From positions 1-64,000 of the forward strand of contig JAEUIT010000019.1 of the NCBI GenBank assembly GCA_016795035.1: DNA of 64,000 nt, given 5' to 3'. A program made the translations under genes and the position numbers. Origin of the DNA: Phycisphaerae bacterium (lineage in GTDB: Bacteria > Planctomycetota > Phycisphaerae > Phycisphaerales > SM1A02). The notes below the pieces were generated by a model. It searched no databases and was not told the DNA's origin. It saw nothing but the letters and a program-made list of their open reading frames with translations. Numbering within the stretch: position 1 is the stretch's first letter; every line of letters begins with the position of its first letter. Shown here in pieces: positions 1 through 10,023 of this stretch.

Positions 1-1392
1 CAACGACGCGCCGGTGACGATCAGCTCGAGATCACGCCAGCCGTGCCACAGCGTTTGCCAGCCCGGCTCGCCGTCGGACTTCCGCGCCAGGAACCCGCCG
101 AGCCGCGCGACCTCGCGCCGGAATCGATACGCCGTCAGCTCCTCCATCGGAATGCCTCGCAGCTTCGACAACGCCTCGACGTAGGCGCGCGGCATCACCT
201 CCGTCGCCGGCGCCTCCGGACGGACTGTCGCCACCGACTTCAGCGACATCACGTACGTCGCGATCACCGCCAGCATCGCGCACAGCGGCGCCAAGCGCTC
301 GCCACTCTCGAGCTGCCGCGATTCGACTCGGCAGCCGGTCTTCAGGCACTTGTGGTAGTCCTCGATCGTCCAGCGCTGCGCGTACCAATGCACCGCGTCG
401 AGCGCCTCCCTCGCGTCACGCACCGGCACCGTCGTCAGCAGAACCCACTCCAACGCCTCTTCGTCGCGCGACGGATCCTTGTCCTTCTCCCACGCCCGCA
501 CGACCCACACCCGCAGCGTGTTAGTCGATCTCGGCAGTTGCCTGGGCGCAAACAGCGTCAGCTCCGCGAACGACACCGAGAGTGCGATGCCCCCGGCAGC
601 GCCTCGCTTCTCGACTCGGCACGACGCCCCGGGCCGCAGCGACCTCGCGAGATCTCTCAGTTCGCATGCGTCCTCCCGCGTGCTCGGACCGCCGTCGGCG
701 AGCGCCGCCTTGCGTCGGGCCGCGGAGCCGCAGGCGCGCACGACGCAGTCCGAGCCGGTCTTCACGCACGCGTCGAACGTCTCCCACACGTCGCCCTCGC
801 GATCGGCGACGTGGATCCAGCGTGATCCTTCGGGCGGCGCGCCGACCTCGCGCACAGACGTCGCCCACTTCAAGGACTCGCGGTCGTCGCGTGCCCGTCG
901 GACGTGCTGCGGCTCGTGGGGACGCACGCCGTCGCGGGCCCACACCTTGAGACACGCCACTCCGAGGACCGCGCGATCCGCCGCCGGATCGATCGCGAGC
1001 GTGGTGTGCATGAGCAGGCCGTCAGTCTTGTGCCCGTGGCCGATGGGACCGAGTCCCTTGCGCACTCCGGGTGTGCCGTAGCTGATCTCGGTGGTGTCCT
1101 GAAGGAAGAGGACGACCGGACGCGATCGGGCCTCGGCGAGGACAAGGGATCGGTGCGTGCTGGTGACGGAATCCGGAGTCACGGCGTTGGCGTGGAAGAA
1201 GCGGTACGCGGCCTTGGTGCGACACCAATCGCCGGAAGAACGCGGGATGCTCGCCGCAGGGTCGGCCGCAAGATCGCTGGCGATGGTGATGGCGCGCCGC
1301 GAGCGGCGCGGATCGCCGAGCGGAAGTCCCGCAAAGTGTACGGAGGCGAACTGCGCCGGCGATTGCATCGCCCGACTGCGACGGCGTGCCAT
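1..1392 (-). CDS. IS4-family (Tn5/IS50-like) transposase, cut by window edge
   Basis: Open from an ATG at 1392 to the window edge with no stop: 464 codons are visible, about the length of a complete Tn5-type transposase, so only the C-terminus is lost. The N-terminus has the Tn5-type DNA-binding signature (GLPLGDPRRSRR around residue 22, then a KAAYRFF segment near 60). DDE catalytic residues can be placed: D99 in LQDTTEISY, D197 in ADREGD and E344 in WTIEDYHK. The YREK motif of IS4 elements is complete (Y337, R340, E344, K351). The enzyme cuts and pastes the element through its terminal inverted repeats; a matching end lies at 1484-1502. Overlapping plus-strand frames are antisense shadows. 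I see no internal stop or frameshift, so it may be functional. Confidence 0.9.
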   Translation of the reverse strand, partial: MARRRSRAMQSPAQFASVHFAGLPLGDPRRSRRAITIASDLAADPAASIPRSSGDWCRTKAAYRFFHANAVTPDSVTSTHRSLVLAEARSRPVVLFLQDTTEISYGTPGVRKGLGPIGHGHKTDGLLMHTTLAIDPAADRAVLGVACLKVWARDGVRPHEPQHVRRARDDRESLKWATSVREVGAPPEGSRWIHVADREGDVWETFDACVKTGSDCVVRACGSAARRKAALADGGPSTREDACELRDLARSLRPGASCRVEKRGAAGGIALSVSFAELTLFAPRQLPRSTNTLRVWVVRAWEKDKDPSRDEEALEWVLLTTVPVRDAREALDAVHWYAQRWTIEDYHKCLKTGCRVESRQLESGERLAPLCAMLAVIATYVMSLKSVATVRPEAPATEVMPRAYVEALSKLRGIPMEELTAYRFRREVARLGGFLARKSDGEPGWQTLWHGWRDLELIVTGASL

Positions 1393-1483
1393 GGCAACTT
1401 CTCCCAGCGAAGCCGCCGCGCGGGCATCCTGCCCAGGTCAGCTCGCGGCCGGTTTCATCGGCTGCGTGAGCGTGGGGAGATGG

Positions 1484-1502
1484 AGATGTGGGTAATGGTC
1501 AG
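1484..1502 (-). mobile_element. Right terminal inverted repeat of the IS4-family element
   Basis: Read on the minus strand this is CTGACCATTACCCACATCT. It matches the IS50 outside end (CTGACTCTTATACACAAGT, from memory) at about 13 of 19 positions, including the invariant CTGAC terminus. It lies about 90 bases upstream of the transposase start, as expected. The element would therefore end at 1502. The left end and the target duplication are outside the window. Confidence 0.65.
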
Positions 1503-1510
1503 CACGAAAT

Positions 1511-1726
1511 GTGGGGGAGGAGCGCTGAAGGGCGCGAAGGTCTTTGACTCCTCCCCCAGACGCTCGGCGTGTGGGGGAGGTGTCATCGCGCAGCGATGAC
1601 GGAGGGGGCGAGCAGAAAGCCGAGACCGATGCGGAAGCACCCCCTCCGTCGGCTGCGCCGACACCTCCCCCACGAAACGTGGGGGAGGAGCGCTGAAGGG
1701 CGCGAGGGTCTTTGACTCCTCCCCCA
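1511..1726. repeat. Extragenic palindromes: twin 48-nt hairpin repeats and related inverted repeats
   Basis: Two 48-nt copies, at 1511-1558 and 1679-1726, differ by one base. Each begins GTGGGGGAGGAG and ends CTCCTCCCCCA, so each can fold into a hairpin. Between them lie two related imperfect palindromes of the form GGGGGAGGTGTC...GACGGAGGGGG (about 1571-1607 and 1639-1670), the second in inverted orientation. The arrangement resembles REP or intergenic palindrome clusters. No credible gene lies between 1393 and 1885. Confidence 0.75.
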
Positions 1727-1771
1727 CGAAGCTTGGGGGAGGATCAAGTCGTTGCGCCTGCAACAGAGAAA

Positions 1772-1805
1772 CAAAAAGGCCGCGCGAGCATGGGCTCGCG
1801 CGGCC
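1772..1805 (-). terminator. dnaK: Rho-independent terminator for dnaK
   Basis: Perfect 12-bp stem GGCCGCGCGAGC with a short loop around CAT, followed on the minus strand by TTTTT. It sits about 80 bases beyond the dnaK stop and points the right way. Confidence 0.85.
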
Positions 1806-1850
1806 TGTTTCATCCACCCGGGAGAAGGATTCAGAACGAAGGGTCTTCCC

Positions 1851-1880
1851 CTGACTCCTGACTCCTGAATCCTGACTCCT
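1851..1880. repeat. GACTCCT heptad repeat after dnaK
   Basis: Tandem units of CTGACTC with one CTGAATC variant, lying immediately beyond the dnaK stop codon. The same heptads recur after dnaE at 19511-19609. See findings. Confidence 0.7.
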
Positions 1881-1885
1881 TGAGA

Positions 1886-3808
<1,923 letters not shown>

Positions 3809-4339
3809 AGGGGTATGAGAGCCTTTCTGTGCCTGCCGCAGTTTTGGGGGGACGCGGGGAGATCCTGGGACGCCGGGGCGTCGAGAGTGTCGACGGCGGC
3901 GATCGATCGCTGGCGAAACGCAAGGACCGTTCCGGCAACCGAGGTCGCCGAGGCCCGCCCTCCGTTCGAGCGTTCTACACCGTCGTGCCCCCGTTGCGAG
4001 GAGGACGCGGCCGCTTGGCAAGATTGATGCCAACCGCGCCCGACGAGGCCAACGGGCATGTGCCCGTATGTGCCGCGTGATCCCCGTTCTCTACGCGCCG
4101 AGCGCGGGAACCGAGCCCTCCATGCGATCACTCGATGGCCCGCGATGCGGACAGGTCGCGGCAGGTCTCGTGCGATTGCTGCCGTTCTGGCACATCGCGA
4201 GCTGGAGCGACGCACTGCGCGAGGTCGCAGAACGACGAGCCGTGAAACCCGTACAGTCGCGGCGAGCCGCCGACCGATCTCGGTCCGACGGATGCCGACC
4301 GATCTCGGTCTGGCTGCCGACTCAGAGCCCGTCCCGCTG
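3809..4339. other. Intergenic region between divergent dnaK and the bisphosphatase gene
   Basis: About 530 bases without a supportable gene; short frames here have no recognisable domains. It must hold both divergent promoters, but I cannot place a convincing -35/-10 pair. The only ordered element I see is the pair of 14-bp dyads at 4272-4310. Confidence 0.5.
4269..4310. promoter_or_regulatory. Twin palindromic sites, candidate operator
   Basis: The 17-base sequence GCCGACCGATCTCGGTC occurs twice, at 4269-4285 and 4294-4310, with starts 25 bases apart. Each copy contains the dyad GACCGA-TC-TCGGTC. Two identical dyads about 2.4 helical turns apart, 30 bases before a start codon, look like a repressor or activator site. 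No protein is assigned. Confidence 0.4.
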
Positions 4340-5392
4340 ATGCCGTCTGACACCCGCGCCACTCCATCGTCGCTCGCCGCCCTCGCGGCCGAGGCCACCG
4401 ACCTCCTCGCCGCCGCGACCCGGCACGCGGCGGCGTTCGCGGAGAGGCTGCGGCCGGAAGGGGCGTCGTCGAAGGCGGACGCGAGCCCCGTGACTGCCGC
4501 CGACCTGGCGCTGCAAGCCTGGCTCGTGATGGGGCTTCGGGAGCGCGGGCTTCTCGACGGCGCCGACTGCGAAGTCGTCGGCGAAGAGTCGACGGCCATC
4601 TTCGCCTCGGACGGCGGATCGGCGCTCCGAACGATGGTGCATGGGCTCGTGCGCGAGGCCCGCGGGGCATCGACCGCGACGCTCTCCGCCGCCGCGATCG
4701 ACGACGCCATCGACGCCGGCTACGGCGCCGGGACGGCTGCGCGGCAGTGGATCATCGATCCGATCGACGGCACCCGCGGCTACCTTCGCGGGCAGCAGTA
4801 CTGCGTGTGTCTCGCGTACGTCGAAAGAGGCCAGGTTCTCTACGGCGGCGCGGGTTGCCCGCGCATCGGCCGCGGCCTCATCGCGCGGGCGTGGAAGGGC
4901 GGCGGCGCCTGGGGCGACGACGGCCTCGCGGTCACGCGATCGCCGCGAGCATTGCTCGCGCGCCGCACCCCCGGCTCCACCTTCGTCGCGAGCGAATCAA
5001 GCGAAGCGAACGATCGGGCGCGGAAGCGCCTACGTCGCCTCGCGGCCGCGATGGTCTCGGCGACCGCCGACTTCTCGACCGTCTCGATGGAGAGTCAATG
5101 CAAGTTCGTCCTCGTCGCGACTGGCGACGCCGACCTGGCGGTGCGCTTCCCGCCGCGCGATCCGGCGCGCTCGAAGGACATGGTGTGGGACTACGCCGGC
5201 GCGGTCGTCATGGCCGAAGAGGCCGGCGCCCGCATGACCGATTGCGAAGGTCGGGCGCTCGTCTTCGGGCAGGGGCGACACATCGTGGGGAATCGCGGCG
5301 TCCTCTGCGCGGCGCCGTGGATCCACGCCGACGCCGTGACGCACATGCCGCCGGCCGAGCCAGTGACTGACGAAGGCGACGTTCGTGCGTAG
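4340..5392 (+). CDS. cysQ: 3'(2'),5'-bisphosphate nucleotidase (HAL2/CysQ-like, inositol monophosphatase superfamily)
   Basis: Predicted Mg-dependent phosphatase that removes the 3'-phosphate from PAP/PAPS during sulfate assimilation. The 350-aa product carries the superfamily metal sites: GEES (E82, E83), the DPIDGT loop (D140, D143) and a C-terminal WDYAG segment. The sequence DPIDGTRGYLRGQQY and the length are closer to HAL2 than to inositol monophosphatase. An in-frame ATG 49 bases upstream exists, but homology-like sequence begins after 4340. The stop overlaps the GTG start of the next gene by 8 bases, indicating coupling. A related substrate such as fructose bisphosphate or inositol phosphate cannot be excluded. 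Confidence 0.8.
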   Translation: MPSDTRATPSSLAALAAEATDLLAAATRHAAAFAERLRPEGASSKADASPVTAADLALQAWLVMGLRERGLLDGADCEVVGEESTAIFASDGGSALRTMVHGLVREARGASTATLSAAAIDDAIDAGYGAGTAARQWIIDPIDGTRGYLRGQQYCVCLAYVERGQVLYGGAGCPRIGRGLIARAWKGGGAWGDDGLAVTRSPRALLARRTPGSTFVASESSEANDRARKRLRRLAAAMVSATADFSTVSMESQCKFVLVATGDADLAVRFPPRDPARSKDMVWDYAGAVVMAEEAGARMTDCEGRALVFGQGRHIVGNRGVLCAAPWIHADAVTHMPPAEPVTDEGDVRA

Positions 5393-6353
5393 GCGCGATC
5401 GGCTGCTTCGAGTCGTCGGAGCGACCGTCTCGACGGCGATCGTCACGATCGCGCTTGCGGCGCTCGGCGCATGGCTCGTCGGGTCCATCGCGACCGATCG
5501 TTGGCGATGGTCGCAGTTTCTCTGGTGGTTTCCCTGGTTCGGCTACGCCTTCGTCGCACTGCCGGCGGGAGTCATCGCGTGGCAATCTCGCACGGTGTGG
5601 CGACGCCGACTCGCCCGGCTCGCGTGCGTGGGGATCGTGGTCGTCGTCGCGATCGGACTTTGGCGCGACGTCGGCCTCCCGCGTCGCGCGCCCGTGGCGC
5701 CGACCCTCTCGATCGTGCAATGGAACGCGAGTTGGGTGAACGCGAAGAATGGCGCCCGACCCGCGCAGGAACTCCACGATCTCGACGCCGACGTCCTCCT
5801 CATCAGTAACCCGTTTCGGCTCTTCACGAAGGACCGCACCGAGGCGTGGCGCGCCGCGGGCTACGACGTCCGCCAGTTCGGCACGTTCGCGGTCGTGAGT
5901 CGCGTGCCGATCCTCGATGCGCGCACGCTCTTCGCGAACGATCGCATCGCGGCGCTCGAGTGCACGATCGACGCGACGGCGTCGCTCGGACAGGCCGTGA
6001 CGGTGCTCCTCCTCGACCTTCCCTCGAACCCGCGCGTGGCACGCATGCGCGTGATCGAGGAGTGTCTCGCGGCGCTCGCCGATGCGCGGGCCGCTCCCGC
6101 CGACATCGTGGCCGGGGACTTGAACATCACGCGCGGCAGCCATTCGCTCACCGTGCTCGCGCCTGATCGCCGCGACGCATGGGCCGATGGCGGCGTCGGC
6201 TGGGGGGCGAGTTGGCCGCGGCCCATTCCGTTCCTGCAGCTCGATCACGTCCTCATCGCGCCGTGGCTCGAAGCGCACGAGACTCGCTTCATCGATCTCG
6301 ACGCCGAGTCGCATCTCGCGCAGCGCGTCACGCTCGGCGCGAAGGCACCCTGA
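5385..6353 (+). CDS. Membrane-anchored endonuclease/exonuclease/phosphatase (EEP) family protein
   Basis: GTG start inside the end of the upstream gene. The 322-aa product has two or three N-terminal membrane helices (about residues 12-34, 45-68 and 78-95), then an extracytoplasmic EEP fold. Conserved EEP elements are visible: SIVQWN at the start of the fold, GDLNITRG (Asp/Asn pair), LDHVLI and a final SHLA histidine. The usual QE metal-ligand segment reads LLISNPFRL here, with no glutamate, so activity is uncertain. Related proteins act on phosphodiesters, but I cannot name a substrate. It converges on the prepilin-like gene with 18 bases between stops. Confidence 0.7.
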   Translation: MRRRDRLLRVVGATVSTAIVTIALAALGAWLVGSIATDRWRWSQFLWWFPWFGYAFVALPAGVIAWQSRTVWRRRLARLACVGIVVVVAIGLWRDVGLPRRAPVAPTLSIVQWNASWVNAKNGARPAQELHDLDADVLLISNPFRLFTKDRTEAWRAAGYDVRQFGTFAVVSRVPILDARTLFANDRIAALECTIDATASLGQAVTVLLLDLPSNPRVARMRVIEECLAALADARAAPADIVAGDLNITRGSHSLTVLAPDRRDAWADGGVGWGASWPRPIPFLQLDHVLIAPWLEAHETRFIDLDAESHLAQRVTLGAKAP

Positions 6354-6371
6354 GCGCGTCGGGGCGCGCGG

Positions 6372-7142
6372 TCAGTTCGTCGTGTCGGCGACGTTCTTCC
6401 ACAACGTGTTGTAGAAGTCGAACGACGGAAGCGGGTCGCCGTCGGTCGGAAGCGACTTGCGCAGCTTCTCGTCGACGTCCGAGTGGAAAAGAACCGCCAA
6501 GTCGCCGAACAGCACGTTCAGCCCTTGGCGGTGATTGAAATCCGATTGGGTCCGCAGGCCGTCGGTGACGAGGACGAAGTCGTGGTCGTTCGTCATGCGG
6601 TAGCGAGCGCCGGTATTCATGTCGACGTCGCCGCGGAAGTGGTAGTTCGCGTAGGCCCGCTCGTTGCCGGCGGGGAGATTCAGCGCGGCTTCGTAGCGCT
6701 CGAACGAGTGCTCGCCGGTGTGGCTCGCGCAGAAGAGGCAGGTCGGGGCATCGAGATAGCGGCCGGCCCGCGGAAGGAGTCGGCCGATGCCTTCGAAGTT
6801 CGCGCTCTCGCCGCCGGTCGTCACGGCCATCAGCTCGGAGGGCTGCTTGACCTCGAACTTCGAGAAGACGCTCGAGGGCAGGTACTCGTTGTTGTCGTCG
6901 GCGTACGACGTCATCGCCAAGCCGATGTGGCGAAGGTTGTTTCCGCAGGTCAATCGATTCGCGGTCTCGCGCACCGATCGAAGTCCCGGCATGAGCAACG
7001 ACGTCAAGATCACGACGATCGCGAGGACGACCATCAGTTCGACGAGCGTGAACGCCTTCGCGACGTGAGAAGACCGACAGCCCGTTGCGGCATTCGCAAC
7101 GTCGCGCTGTCTTCGCGTGGGACGGAAGGGAGGTCGTCGCAC
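6372..7142 (-). CDS. Prepilin-type N-terminal cleavage/methylation domain protein
   Basis: Pseudopilin-like secreted protein. A type IV prepilin motif KAFTLVELMVVLAIVVILTSLL gives a hydrophobic helix with the pilin Glu5 (VEL) and the Phe1 cleavage position after a short leader. The body (NNLRHIGLAMTSYADDNNEYLP, CLFCASHTG, then a VLFGDLAV end) is the kind of domain expanded in planctomycetes, likely a surface or secretion-associated protein processed by a prepilin peptidase. I chose the GTG at 7142, which gives a leader of about 30 residues; an in-frame ATG at 7250 would give an unusually long one. The N-terminus is therefore uncertain. Confidence 0.75.
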   Translation of the reverse strand: MRRPPFRPTRRQRDVANAATGCRSSHVAKAFTLVELMVVLAIVVILTSLLMPGLRSVRETANRLTCGNNLRHIGLAMTSYADDNNEYLPSSVFSKFEVKQPSELMAVTTGGESANFEGIGRLLPRAGRYLDAPTCLFCASHTGEHSFERYEAALNLPAGNERAYANYHFRGDVDMNTGARYRMTNDHDFVLVTDGLRTQSDFNHRQGLNVLFGDLAVLFHSDVDEKLRKSLPTDGDPLPSFDFYNTLWKNVADTTN

Positions 7143-7485
7143 GTCACCCTCACAAGTGTCGAACGGGGGGTCGTGTAAACGAATCGCAATGATTCGTCGT
7201 AGGGAATTGCCAAAGCAACGCGCTCGGCAAAGCCCGATCGGTTGCGCCACACCTCTCTCGACACTCGCGTCACTGCGTTCGCGAGGTCACACTCGATGCA
7301 ACTCAACCAATCACGACCACTCGGTCACAAGCCCGCGTGCGGAAGCCACCCACGTGTTGGTCGGGGCGCACTCGACGTTGCGAAGTGCCTGACCCTCACT
7401 GGCGAATCCCACACCGAGCCCCACATCGAACCGAAGTGTAACTCCAAATCGGCGGAAATACCTCCTGAACTTCTATTCTCCCGTA
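7143..7485. other. Intergenic region between prepilin-like and sigma-factor genes
   Basis: Divergent upstream region of roughly 340 bases, AT-richer than its surroundings. I see no gene; it should hold the promoter of the prepilin-like gene. The sigma-factor promoter candidate follows at 7486. Confidence 0.4.
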
Positions 7486-7514
7486 TTGGCCGCCACACCG
7501 CACCGAGGTATAGT
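7486..7514 (+). promoter_or_regulatory. Candidate sigma-70 promoter of the ECF sigma gene
   Basis: TTGGCC, 17-base spacer, TATAGT. The start codon follows about 60 bases downstream. It was found by eye and has one good hexamer (-10). Confidence 0.4.
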
Positions 7515-7576
7515 CGAGCCGGAGGTGGTGGCGGCGCTCGTTCAGAAGGGCCGTTACCAGTAGGGGAATCCGGGTA

Positions 7577-8152
7577 ATGCTCGACGAGGACTGGAACTTC
7601 ATGCAGCGCGTGGCTGCTGGCGACGATGCCGCAGTCGGTGAGCTGTACGACCGTTTTGGTCCGCTCGTCTACAAGGCAGCCCGACAGGTTCTCCCCAGCC
7701 GAGCCGAAGCAGAGGACGCCGTCCAAGAGGTGTTCGTCCGTCTCTGGCGGACCGCCGACCGCTATGACCCCCGTCGCGCGAAGCTCGTGACCTGGGTCAT
7801 GCTGATCACCCGGCGCCACCTGATCGATAAACTCCGCCGCCGCGGTGTTCGAATCGACGCTGGCACCCTCGACGTCGAGCCTGCCGTCAACGGCACCGAC
7901 CCCAATCGACAGGGGGGCGACGCACGCCACGATCGCCGCCTGTCGGAAGAACAACGAGCCTGGCTCCGGGACGTCCTTCGCGACCTTCCCGAATTGCAGC
8001 GGTCCGTGATCGAACGGACGTATCTGCAAGGGTTTACCCTCCGCGAGGTCAGCGAACAGCTGAATTCGCCGCTCGGGACCGTCAAGAGCGCCCTGAGTCG
8101 CGGACTCCTCCGACTTCGAGACCGGGCCTCAGACGAGCGTGCCCTGGGCTAA
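7577..8152 (+). CDS. ECF-type RNA polymerase sigma factor
   Basis: Alternative sigma factor of 191 aa. Region 2 covers about residues 20-90, with the region 2.2-like segment AEDAVQEVFVRLWRTADRYD and a following RRHLIDKLRRR. Region 4 begins near 130 and has a helix-turn-helix, FTLREVSEQLNSPLGTVKSALSRGLLRLR. An AGGGGAA lies 10 bases before the ATG. The next gene on the strand encodes a likely membrane anti-sigma factor, as usual for this class, but 800 bases intervene. The target promoters are unknown. Confidence 0.92.
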   Translation: MLDEDWNFMQRVAAGDDAAVGELYDRFGPLVYKAARQVLPSRAEAEDAVQEVFVRLWRTADRYDPRRAKLVTWVMLITRRHLIDKLRRRGVRIDAGTLDVEPAVNGTDPNRQGGDARHDRRLSEEQRAWLRDVLRDLPELQRSVIERTYLQGFTLREVSEQLNSPLGTVKSALSRGLLRLRDRASDERALG

Positions 8153-8950
8153 CTGGCGGTCGCGCCCTGCCCATGATTTCGCCCAGCGCGGCGACGCTGT
8201 GCCATTGCGGCCCTCGAAGAAGGGGCCGGAGCCGCGGTCTGACCGGGCCGGGCGCGATCGGATCGTCACCGCAGGCCGGGCTCCACAATGGGGTAATTCT
8301 TCTACCAAGGTGGTCGATGGAAACGCTTCGCTGCAACCGTCTGGCCCACCTTGCGTAGAGAGCGACGTCGGTGTTTCGGCACCGACACTCGGAAGCGACG
8401 CCGCGTGCGTTCGTCCCGCGTCCGCGACGTACCCCTGCTCAGCGACTGGCCTTACCGCTCGTCTTGAGTCTTTGGGACCAAGCCGCGCCCCGCCGGTGGT
8501 TGGGAACGACCCGGCGGCGGCGCAGCCTGACGTGCGGATACGGTCGGTTCGCCGTGTGCGGATCGACGGGCGTTCCACTGCGGAATGTCGTCGCCGAGGT
8601 GCGGAGTATGGGCGGAGTTTGGTTTCGCGACACGCATAGGGACCGCGCTCGATGACTCGATGTTGCGGGGCGTCCATCGCGAAGACAGGCACGATTGGTC
8701 GATTGGGAGTAGATAGGTGGTCGCGTTGACGTCTGCACACGCCGAGGGAAAAGGCGCAGACTGAGCGGCTGCCGAGGTTGGCGAAGCCCCCACGGAGTGC
8801 GGGGGCGAGAGTTGCCGGGGGTACGGTCGGGTTGCAGTGGGCGTCGTCGTGACGCCCGGCCCGATGGAGATGGGCGGCAATGGAAGCCGCCCCCGCATGC
8901 ATCGGAGTGGGGTCTGGTGCATGGACGGCCCTTGGCGCGACGGAGGAACA
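8153..8950. other. Unexplained 800-base gap between sigma and anti-sigma genes
   Basis: No credible coding sequence on either strand: frames of up to 257 codons occur but have mixed third-position composition and no recognisable domain. Several short inverted repeats are present, for example CCCCCAC/GCGGGGG around 8788-8806. I compared it by eye with RNase P RNA and tmRNA landmarks and found none. It could be a long structured leader, an ncRNA or a decayed gene. Confidence 0.4.
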
Positions 8951-9925
8951 ATGACGAGTCCGAACCCCATGTCACGAGAAGAGCTGCTGGAGTGGGCTCC
9001 TCTTGATGCATTTGGCCTCCTCGACGAGTACGAGGCCTCTTTGTTTGAGCGGTCTTTCCACCATGCGGCCGCGTCGGTCCAGGCGGAGATCCGCAAGCTT
9101 CAGGCTGACTTGGCCGAGGACGCCTCGCTCCTTTCGAGCGAGGAGCCTCGTTCACTGTTGCGACAGAAGGTCATGGTCGCGGTTCAGGAAGAGATCGAAG
9201 CGGCGACGGAGTACACGCAGCCGCTTGCCCAGATCGGCCTGAACCAGTCGACCCTCACTCCGACTGCGATCTCGCAGCCGGCTGCGGCTCTCGCCGGATC
9301 GGCGACGGGCAGCGGTTCGATCCGTTCGATGCTGATGGCTGCGGGCGCCTTGGATGGCGTCGGCGCCTCGGGCAGTCAAGACGACGCGATGCGCGAACTC
9401 GTCGCCGAGATCCGCGCTCGCGCCGCCGCTGGCGTGAAGGATCGGGCGACGCCGTACTGGCGCGCCGCGTCGTTCTTCCTTGCGGCGAGCTTGGTCGTGT
9501 CGCTCTACTTCCTCGCGAGCACGGTGAAGACCGCCGAGATGATCGCGACCGCCGTTCAGAAGGAAGTCATCAACGATCAGGTCCGGGCGCTGGTGCCGGA
9601 CCTCTCCGACTTCGCCTATCGCGACTCGCAGATCCGCGGCCTCGCGACGATGGACAGCTCCATCAACGCGGCGGCAGTGATCATCGTCGACGCGAAGAAC
9701 AATCGCGCCTGCCTCCTCGGCTTCGGCTTAAGCGAGTGCAAGGGTCCGTTCACGCTTCGCGCCGTCGACGATCAGGGCAACGCTCGCGTGATCCTCAACA
9801 ACATTCAGGCGTCGGACCCGGTCTCGGGCCACGTCGCCGAAGCGTTGCCGGCCGACGTGAACATGCTCGCCTGCAAGATCGAACTGCTCGACGGTGACGG
9901 CAAGGTCGTCCTCCGCACCGCCTGA
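8951..9925 (+). CDS. Probable anti-sigma factor, single-pass membrane protein
   Basis: 324-aa protein with the layout of RskA-type anti-sigma factors. An N-terminal cytoplasmic helical segment (SREELLEWAPLDAFGLLDEYEASLFERS) is followed by a coiled stretch to about residue 70, a low-complexity region, one membrane helix (ASFFLAASLVVSLYFLAS, about 177-194) and an extracytoplasmic domain of about 130 residues. I see no HxxxCxxC zinc motif. The start is fixed by GGAGGAACA just before the ATG. It probably sequesters the ECF sigma factor encoded upstream until an envelope signal is received. Confidence 0.7.
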   Translation: MTSPNPMSREELLEWAPLDAFGLLDEYEASLFERSFHHAAASVQAEIRKLQADLAEDASLLSSEEPRSLLRQKVMVAVQEEIEAATEYTQPLAQIGLNQSTLTPTAISQPAAALAGSATGSGSIRSMLMAAGALDGVGASGSQDDAMRELVAEIRARAAAGVKDRATPYWRAASFFLAASLVVSLYFLASTVKTAEMIATAVQKEVINDQVRALVPDLSDFAYRDSQIRGLATMDSSINAAAVIIVDAKNNRACLLGFGLSECKGPFTLRAVDDQGNARVILNNIQASDPVSGHVAEALPADVNMLACKIELLDGDGKVVLRTA

Positions 9926-10023
9926 CGCACGGCTCCAACTGATAGCTCCTCCATCGCCGCTCCGAGCCTCTCGGGGCGGTGATGCGTTTGGGGGCGCGGG
10001 TCAACGCGCGAGCTGCAACGACG

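Noticed and set aside
3809..4033. 75-residue N-terminal extension of DnaK
   Set aside because: Arg-rich and unlike any Hsp70 N-terminus; the DnaK start at 3808 fits the family exactly.
3809..4339. CIRCE/HrcA site before dnaK
   Set aside because: No TTAGCACTC-N9-GAGTGCTAA or close variant found by eye.
8153..8950. RNase P RNA or tmRNA in the sigma/anti-sigma gap
   Set aside because: CCGGGCTCCACA near 8276 resembles part of RNase P, but the rest of the conserved P4 and 3' segments is missing, and no tmRNA tag reading frame or tRNA-like end is present.
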